From: SIG307 sp964545045
GTDB lineage: Bacteria; Bacillota; Clostridia; Lachnospirales; Lachnospiraceae
Reading direction: 5' to 3'
DNA length: 64,000 nucleotides
NCBI GenBank assembly: GCA_964545045.1
Contig: CAZJEN010000012.1
Coordinates: 1-64,000, forward strand
The position numbers and the translations under genes were made by a program. Of this stretch, positions 58,612 through 64,000 are shown in pieces; the first letter of the stretch is position 1; every line of letters begins with the position of its first letter. The notes under the pieces are model-generated. The model was not told where the DNA came from. It was given only the letters and a program-made list of their open reading frames with translations, and made no database searches.

Positions 58612-61209
58612 TTATTTCACACTTTCGGATACCCGTGCCACAAGCCCGTTCTCGTCTTTGTCAATCACAATCGTAGCACCCGGCGCCACTTCATCCGCCA
58701 GAATCAACCGCGCACTTAAGGTCTCCACATGCTTTTGCAAATAACGCTTGAGCGGTCTCGCGCCGTACACCGGATCGTAGGCCTCTTCCATAATATACGC
58801 CTTTGCCTCGGTCGTCAGGGCAATGGTAAGCTCCCGTTCCGCGAGACGCCGGTTCAAATCCTCCAGCAGCAACTCCACAATTCCGCCGATATTGTCCTTT
58901 GTCAAAGGCTTGAAGAAAATGATTTCATCCAGGCGGTTCAAGAACTCCGGACGGAAATGTCCGCGCAGTTCATTGTTCACAAGCTCTCTTGCCCGTTCGC
59001 TGATTTCGCCGTCCTCTTCGATTCCCTCCAGCAAATACTGGGAACCGATGTTGGAAGTCATAATCAAAATGGTATTCTTAAAGTCTACCGTACGCCCCTG
59101 AGAATCGGTAATACGGCCGTCATCCAGCACCTGAAGCAATACGTTGAACACATCCGGGTGAGCCTTTTCGATTTCATCAAACAGCACCACGGAATACGGC
59201 TTTCTGCGCACCGCCTCCGTAAGCTGTCCGCCCTCTTCATACCCCACATAGCCCGGAGGCGCTCCGATCAAACGGGACACAGAATACTTCTCCATATACT
59301 CACTCATATCGATACGCACCATATTGGCTTCGTTATCAAACAGAGACGCCGCCAAAGCTTTTGCCAGCTCCGTTTTCCCCACGCCCGTCGGTCCTAAGAA
59401 TAAGAAGGAACCGATTGGCTTTTCCGGGTCTTTGATGCCCGCCTTGGCACGGATAATGGCATCCGCCACCTTCTGTACACCCTCATCCTGTCCGATGACT
59501 CTGCGGTGCAACTCCTCATCCAAGTGAAGCGTTTTGTTTCGCTCGCTCTCCGTAAGCTTTGCCACCGGAATCCCGGTCCAGCGGGACACAATCTTCGCGA
59601 TTTCCTCTTCGCTCACATTCTCATGCACAAGGGTGTGCCCTTCCTTCGCAACTGCCTCTTCCTCGACAGAAAGTTGCTTCTGCAGTTCCGGAAGTCTGCC
59701 GTATTTGAGCTCGGCAGCTTTGTTCAAGTCATATTCCCGCTCTGCCTTTGCAATCTCGTTATTTAACTCTTCAATCTGCTCTCTGAGACGCTGTACACGC
59801 TCTACAGACGCCTTTTCATTGTCCCACTTTGCCTTCGCCTCGGCAAACCGTTCTCTTTCTTCCGCCAGTTCTTTCTGCAAAGCTTCCAGACGTTCTTTGC
59901 TGATACGGTCGTCCTCTTTCTTTAAGGCCGCCTCCTCAATCTCCATCTGCATAATACGGCGCTTTACATCATCCAGCTCCGTCGGCATGGAATTCAGCTC
60001 CGTCTTAATCAAAGCACAAGCTTCGTCCACCAGATCGATTGCTTTGTCCGGCAGGAAACGGTCGGAGATGTAACGGTTGGAAAGTACCGCTGCGGATACC
60101 AGTGCCGCATCGTTAATACGAACGCCATGGAACACCTCGTAACGCTCCTTCAAACCACGTAAAATGGAGATGGTATCCTCCACTGTCGGCTCCTCCACCA
60201 TCACCGGCTGGAATCGGCGTTCCAATGCTGCATCCTTTTCAATATACATGCGGTACTCGTCCAAAGTCGTTGCACCGATACAGTGAAGCTCACCTCTGGC
60301 CAACATGGGCTTTAACATATTGCCCGCATCCATGGCACCGTCGGTCTTTCCGGCTCCTACAATAGTATGCAGCTCATCAATAAACAGAATAATCTTTCCG
60401 TCACTCTTTTTGACTTCTTCCAAAACCGCCTTTAAGCGTTCCTCAAATTCGCCGCGATACTTTGCACCGGCTACTAACGCGCCCATATCCAGCGCAAACA
60501 GACTCTTATCCTTTAAGCCCTCTGGCACATCGCCTCTCACAATACGCTGGGCAAGGCCTTCCACCACAGCCGTCTTACCGACACCCGGCTCACCGATGAG
60601 CACCGGATTATTCTTCGTCTTACGGGACAAAATACGAATCACATTACGAATCTCACTGTCTCTTCCGATGACCGGATCCAGCTTCTGATTCCGGGCACGC
60701 TCCACCAAATCATAGCCGTACTTCTCCAATGTATCATAGGTCGCCTCCGGATTATCGGTCATTACCTGCTGATTTCCTCGGACTGTTGCAAGAGCCTGCA
60801 AGAAGCGTTCTCTCGTGATTCCGAAATCACGGAACAACACCTGCATCTCCTTGGACGCATTTTTCAGCATAGACAAAAACAAATGCTCCACGGACACATA
60901 GGCATCTCCCATGGCCTTTGCCTCATCCTCCGCATAAATCAACACTTTATTCAAATCATTTCCCACATACACCTGCGCCGCGCCGGACACCTTCACACGC
61001 TTCTTAAGAAGCCCCTCTACTTGAGCCGTAAACACCTCCGGTGCAATCTCCATCTTTGTCAAAAGCTTCGGAATCAGCCCATCACTATCCGTTACCAGTG
61101 CATACAACAAATGCTCCTGCGCCAGCTCCTGATGCCCGAAATCATAGGCAAGCTTCTCACAAGCCTGCACCGCCTGCATAGACTTTTGCGTAAACTTATT
61201 AATATTCAT
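58612..61209 (-). CDS. clpB: ClpB disaggregase
   Basis: An 865-residue Hsp100 protein of full length. The N-domain (1-145) is followed by AAA1 with Walker A GEPGVGKTA near 203, a coiled-coil M domain (about 405-525), and AAA2 with Walker A GPTGVGKTE near 603 and the arginine finger region. With DnaK it resolubilises aggregated proteins. The M domain distinguishes it from ClpC and ClpA. I saw no CIRCE element upstream, and a convincing CtsR box could not be defined. Confidence 0.96.
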   Translation of the reverse strand: MNINKFTQKSMQAVQACEKLAYDFGHQELAQEHLLYALVTDSDGLIPKLLTKMEIAPEVFTAQVEGLLKKRVKVSGAAQVYVGNDLNKVLIYAEDEAKAMGDAYVSVEHLFLSMLKNASKEMQVLFRDFGITRERFLQALATVRGNQQVMTDNPEATYDTLEKYGYDLVERARNQKLDPVIGRDSEIRNVIRILSRKTKNNPVLIGEPGVGKTAVVEGLAQRIVRGDVPEGLKDKSLFALDMGALVAGAKYRGEFEERLKAVLEEVKKSDGKIILFIDELHTIVGAGKTDGAMDAGNMLKPMLARGELHCIGATTLDEYRMYIEKDAALERRFQPVMVEEPTVEDTISILRGLKERYEVFHGVRINDAALVSAAVLSNRYISDRFLPDKAIDLVDEACALIKTELNSMPTELDDVKRRIMQMEIEEAALKKEDDRISKERLEALQKELAEERERFAEAKAKWDNEKASVERVQRLREQIEELNNEIAKAEREYDLNKAAELKYGRLPELQKQLSVEEEAVAKEGHTLVHENVSEEEIAKIVSRWTGIPVAKLTESERNKTLHLDEELHRRVIGQDEGVQKVADAIIRAKAGIKDPEKPIGSFLFLGPTGVGKTELAKALAASLFDNEANMVRIDMSEYMEKYSVSRLIGAPPGYVGYEEGGQLTEAVRRKPYSVVLFDEIEKAHPDVFNVLLQVLDDGRITDSQGRTVDFKNTILIMTSNIGSQYLLEGIEEDGEISERARELVNNELRGHFRPEFLNRLDEIIFFKPLTKDNIGGIVELLLEDLNRRLAERELTIALTTEAKAYIMEEAYDPVYGARPLKRYLQKHVETLSARLILADEVAPGATIVIDKDENGLVARVSESVK

Positions 61210-61284
61210 ACCACATCTCTCCCTTCCGGTTTCTTACAAACCAACACCCATGTTTTAACCTTGTTTTCTATCTGTTCTATATTG

Positions 61285-61313
61285 ACTATAACACGCTTCC
61301 TTTTAAAAATCAA
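61285..61313 (-). promoter_or_regulatory. clpB promoter
   Basis: TTGATT (61313-61308) and TATAGT (61290-61285) are 17 bases apart on the minus strand. Confidence 0.55.
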
Positions 61314-61449
61314 GTACTTATTTTAGAATTTCCATCTTGATACCCTAATATGCTCTGCTCTACTACATTTTCGTACCTCTTATTTCTTCTTATTACGTCA
61401 CATAAAAGACTCACTAACCTCCCTCTTCCTCTCTGTTGCTTTTCACAGA

Positions 61450-61836
61450 CTACGCACTTGTGCGTGGCACTGTCATTTTTTGTGGCGGAACAGGCTTGGG
61501 GTTCAAAAGCAACTACTAAAATGCATAGAAAAGAAACATGGTAGAACCTCTGAAATCATCCTATCTGCGTAGGATGTTAGACTTTCTTATTGCTTCTATC
61601 ATAAAATAGCAACGTCCGGACATGGATGTCCGGGCGAGCGTCCCAATAAGACAGGAGGTCGCATGGGACCGGTTGCGTCACCACGTCACAAACTTTCCCG
61701 AAGCAATTAGAAAGACTTCATCCGAAGCCCATAGATGATGAAGATGTTCTACCATGTTACTTTTCGTAGTTTTCACACCAGCTTTTGAACCCCAAGCCGT
61801 CCCAACACGAACGAAGGGCCACGCACAAGTGCGTAG
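61450..61836. ncRNA. Long-armed structured element resembling the TwoAYGGAY RNA, copy B
   Basis: The arms pair over about 130 bases: CTACGCACTTGTGCGTGG (61450) with its complement ending 61836, GGCTTGGGGTTCAAAAGC with GCTTTTGAACCCCAAGCC, and ACATGGTAGAAC with GTTCTACCATGT. The core (about 61576-61720) keeps the same stems as the copy at 41.4-41.8 kb but with different, still paired bases (GTCCC with GGGAC). Its hairpins are GGACATGGATGTCC and GACAGGAGGTC. Compensating changes between copies support an RNA fold. The transcribed strand is unknown. Confidence 0.6.
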
Positions 61837-61861
61837 CCCTTGAAAAGCTCGTATAAAATTG

Positions 61862-62713
61862 TTAGCCCTTTACAGAACCGAGAGCAACGCCCGCAATAAT
61901 GTACTTGGACAACAGGAAATACACAACAAAGAGCGGTAATACCGTCAAGGACAAGCCCAGGTAAATGGAACCCAGCTCCTTTTTGTAAATATCACCCTTT
62001 AACAAGCTTACCATCATCGGCATGGTAAACTTCTTGGTCTCCGTCAACAATACGGACGGAACAAAGAGTTCGTTCCACTTCTGTACGAAAGCAAAAATCG
62101 CCTGAGTTGCGATTGCCGGCTTCATAATCGGAATAACGATACGGTTAAAAGTGAAGAACTCACCTGCACCGTCAATACGGGCAGCCTGCACGATTTCCAG
62201 CGGCAACGCCGGCTCCATGTACTGCTTCATATAGAATACTACTGCCGGAGAAGCTATCGCCGGAACAATCAGCGGAAGGAAGCTGTTGTTCAATCCCAGG
62301 GAGTACATCATCTGATAGAAACCGATGGACACAATCTGGGACGGAACCATAAGCACTGCCATAATAAACGTAAAGAACGCTCTTCTCAGCTTCCATCTGT
62401 AAGCAACGATGGAGTACGCTGTCATGGCAGAGAAGTATACGGAAAGCACCGTAGCACCGGTGGAAATAATCATGGAATTGACAAAACCGGTCATCGCATC
62501 AAAGGACTTCGACATAACGATATCCCAGTTCAGCTTAATGTACTTGGACGGTAACAATCCCAAAGAATTCGCATTAATCTCCGGTGTGGAACGAGTTCCG
62601 TTCATAAACATAACCCAGAACGGTAAAATACTTAAAATAGCCAGTAAAATAAGGAAAACATAAATCCAGAAGTGCGCAACCACAGGACCTACATTATTTT
62701 TCTTCTTCGCCAT
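61862..62713 (-). CDS. Sugar ABC transporter permease, MalG-like
   Basis: A 283-residue permease with six helices. The EAA loop reads EIVQAARIDGAGEFFTFNRIVIP near residues 175-198, the contact to the ATPase. It ends KYIIAGVALGSVKG, typical of CUT1 permeases for oligosaccharides. Start and stop overlap the upstream permease gene as TAATG. No ATPase gene is present in the operon, as is usual for CUT1 systems that share a common MsmK-type ATPase. Confidence 0.93.
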   Translation of the reverse strand: MAKKKNNVGPVVAHFWIYVFLILLAILSILPFWVMFMNGTRSTPEINANSLGLLPSKYIKLNWDIVMSKSFDAMTGFVNSMIISTGATVLSVYFSAMTAYSIVAYRWKLRRAFFTFIMAVLMVPSQIVSIGFYQMMYSLGLNNSFLPLIVPAIASPAVVFYMKQYMEPALPLEIVQAARIDGAGEFFTFNRIVIPIMKPAIATQAIFAFVQKWNELFVPSVLLTETKKFTMPMMVSLLKGDIYKKELGSIYLGLSLTVLPLFVVYFLLSKYIIAGVALGSVKG

Positions 62714-63747
62714 TATTGCACACCTCCCTTAACCTTTTCTTCTTTCAACTGCTTTTTAAAGGCCTTTGTCTGGGCCTTCTCAATCTTGTGCTGAGCAATC
62801 TCATCCTTGTCACGAAGCAGGAAGAAGATAACCGCAGCCAATATTGCAATCAATATAAACATCAGCATACTCGCTGCAGACGCACGGTTGTACAACTTAC
62901 CGCCCTGGAAGGACATTTCGTAAATATATACACTCACCGTACGGAAATTACTCCGGACACCACCGTTACCGCCAATCATGAACGGAATATCGAACATGGT
63001 CATACCACCGATCATACTGGTAACGAGGGTAAAGAGAATAATGGTCTTTAAGTTCGGAAGAGTTACAAACTTAAACTTCTGCCAACCGTTGGCACCGTCG
63101 ATATCCGCAGCCTCGAAAAGCTCCGGACTGATACCGAGAATACCGGAAATCAAAATAATCATGGTATAACCGTACCACATCCAGAACTGGATAAATGCTA
63201 CAATGGCACGGGATGCCCATTTCTCGGAGAAGAAGTCTATGTTCTCTTGAATAACGCCCATCATACGCAACACATCGTTTACCGGGCCCTTGTTATAGTC
63301 AAACAGCTTGGTAAAGAGCATTGCAATGGTTGCCGCCGTAATAATATTCGGCATATAAAACAATACCTTAAACAGTCCCTTACCGCGAATCTTGTTACGG
63401 GTGTTGGTAAACCATACTGCCAGCAATAAAGCAAGTAATACCTGCGGCACAAAGTTCATGCCCCAGATAAGAGCGGTATTTCTTAAGCTCTGCCAAAAGT
63501 TCGTATCCTGCAGAACGAACTGATAATTTTCCAAAACATTATCCAGGAGTTCAACCTTAACCGTAGGTTCCATTCCCATCATTTCTTCCTGCGCAATCTG
63601 CATCTGCAGCTTGTCAGTCATGTTCGTAAATCCGATTGTAAACGTATAGAAAACCGGATACAGCATAAAAATCAGGTATGCAATGCAGAACGGAAGTGCA
63701 AAGATATACCCCCACTTTGCATAACTAACGCCTTTTTTCTTTTTCAA
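62713..63747 (-). CDS. Sugar ABC transporter permease, MalF-like
   Basis: A 344-residue permease. Helix 1 is near residues 13-35. An extracytoplasmic loop with a methionine-rich MTDKLQMQIAQEEMMGMEPT stretch follows, then five helices, with the EAA loop ISPELFEAADIDGANGWQKF near 215. TTG 63747 lies seven bases after GGAGG. ATG 63768 has no ribosome site. It pairs with the MalG-like permease. The xylan genes of the window make xylo-oligosaccharides one possible substrate, but this is a guess. Confidence 0.9.
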   Translation of the reverse strand: MKKKKGVSYAKWGYIFALPFCIAYLIFMLYPVFYTFTIGFTNMTDKLQMQIAQEEMMGMEPTVKVELLDNVLENYQFVLQDTNFWQSLRNTALIWGMNFVPQVLLALLLAVWFTNTRNKIRGKGLFKVLFYMPNIITAATIAMLFTKLFDYNKGPVNDVLRMMGVIQENIDFFSEKWASRAIVAFIQFWMWYGYTMIILISGILGISPELFEAADIDGANGWQKFKFVTLPNLKTIILFTLVTSMIGGMTMFDIPFMIGGNGGVRSNFRTVSVYIYEMSFQGGKLYNRASAASMLMFILIAILAAVIFFLLRDKDEIAQHKIEKAQTKAFKKQLKEEKVKGGVQ

Positions 63748-63820
63748 AGCACTACCTCCAACCATCATCCGACAGCAAACCGGAGCTCCGGTCTCCTGCC
63801 TTAATTAAGAAAAGAAAAGG

Positions 63821-63844
63821 GGCGGACGGAAAAACCCGTCCGCC
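63821..63844 (-). promoter_or_regulatory. Intercistronic hairpin after the binding-protein gene
   Basis: GGCGGACGG and CCGTCCGCC form a nine-base-pair stem with a short loop between the binding-protein and permease genes. Such hairpins often stabilise the binding-protein message and lower permease expression. Confidence 0.65.
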
Positions 63845-63867
63845 TCCTTATTGAGCATCTTTGTAAC

Positions 63868-64000
63868 TTATTCTACAACGATATCTGCATATACAGACTG
63901 AACATCAGCCTTAAACTTAGCAATTGCGCCTGCACGGTCAACCTCGCCTGCTACATAAGCACGAACAGCCTCTCTCCACTTGGTGTTGATGGTCTCATCG
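63868..64000 (-). CDS. Sugar ABC transporter substrate-binding protein, C-terminal fragment
   Basis: The last 43 codons of a gene that runs past the window end. The frame reads INTKWREAVRAYVAGEVD, then AGAIAKFKADVQ, and ends YADIVVE before a TAA at 63868. The pattern of a final long helix and its place upstream of two CUT1 permeases identify an extracellular solute-binding protein. Only the C-terminus is visible. Confidence 0.75.
   Translation of the reverse strand, partial: DETINTKWREAVRAYVAGEVDRAGAIAKFKADVQSVYADIVVE

Noticed and set aside
61210..61330. CIRCE or CtsR operator upstream of clpB
   Set aside because: No TTAGCACTC-type repeat is present, and the nearest AGTCAA stretch is not a convincing CtsR tandem heptad.

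Overview
The window comes from a strictly anaerobic, fermentative Clostridia-type bacterium, most probably a gut or rumen Lachnospiraceae. This rests on gene content: [FeFe]-hydrogenases, flavin-based electron-transfer proteins, a reverse rubrerythrin with PerR, lipoprotein xylanases with Thr/Pro/Glu linkers, a SemiSWEET, and strong sigma-A promoters with GGAGG ribosome sites. The genus cannot be fixed from the sequence alone. The right end cuts through a sugar-binding protein gene. No rRNA, tRNA, CRISPR array or intact insertion sequence was seen.

Region 1 (1-14.3 kb, minus strand) is one compact unit of 13 genes. It encodes the whole reductive route from PEP to exported succinate: PEP carboxykinase, an LDH-fold malate dehydrogenase, class II fumarase, a soluble two-subunit fumarate reductase and an AAEx-family dicarboxylate exporter. 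Embedded between fumarase and fumarate reductase is a complete FlxABCD-HdrABC set. No membrane anchor is encoded for the reductase. The arrangement suggests NADH-dependent fumarate reduction by a soluble complex, possibly coupled to ferredoxin reduction by flavin-based bifurcation. This is the most interesting metabolic proposal in the window.

Region 2 (14.3-24.6 kb) is a hydrogenase island. The minus-strand arm holds two small thioredoxin-fold [2Fe-2S] proteins, a PAS-containing sensory-type [FeFe]-hydrogenase, an overlapping SpoIIE/PP2C phosphatase and a group B-like [FeFe]-hydrogenase. The divergent plus-strand arm holds a multimeric NAD(P)-linked hydrogenase (HndA-D/HymABC type) with an embedded GHKL ATPase.

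Region 3 (24.6-34.4 kb) is mixed: small membrane proteins, a DcuS/DcuR-like two-component system that may sense C4-dicarboxylates, a SemiSWEET plus SGNH-like pair, an AraC regulator, a YhbD-like regulator with a polymer-forming protein, a MATE exporter and an M50-like membrane protease.

Region 4 (34.5-44.3 kb) is a xylan-degradation locus. It has GH10 xylanases, CE1 esterases and a CE1-GH10 fusion, mostly surface lipoproteins, with a MarR regulator at the head of the main operon and a cytoplasmic CE1 esterase. A large structured inverted-repeat element resembling the TwoAYGGAY RNA lies inside it. A second copy is at 61.4-61.8 kb.

Region 5 (44.4-64 kb) includes a PatB-like lyase, a frameshifted PBECR4-like gene, rubrerythrin and PerR with matching operator boxes, a DEAD-box helicase, an SNF transporter, a barnase-barstar pair, ClpB and a sugar ABC transporter. 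Between barstar and a NatAB-type ABC exporter lies an AT-rich islet (54.3-55.9 kb) with a second-type LspA and several micro-ORFs with strong ribosome sites. Two of these have near-consensus promoters that share a GAACGTTC leader element. I did not recognise this peptide/LspA/ABC locus and consider it the best candidate for an undescribed system.
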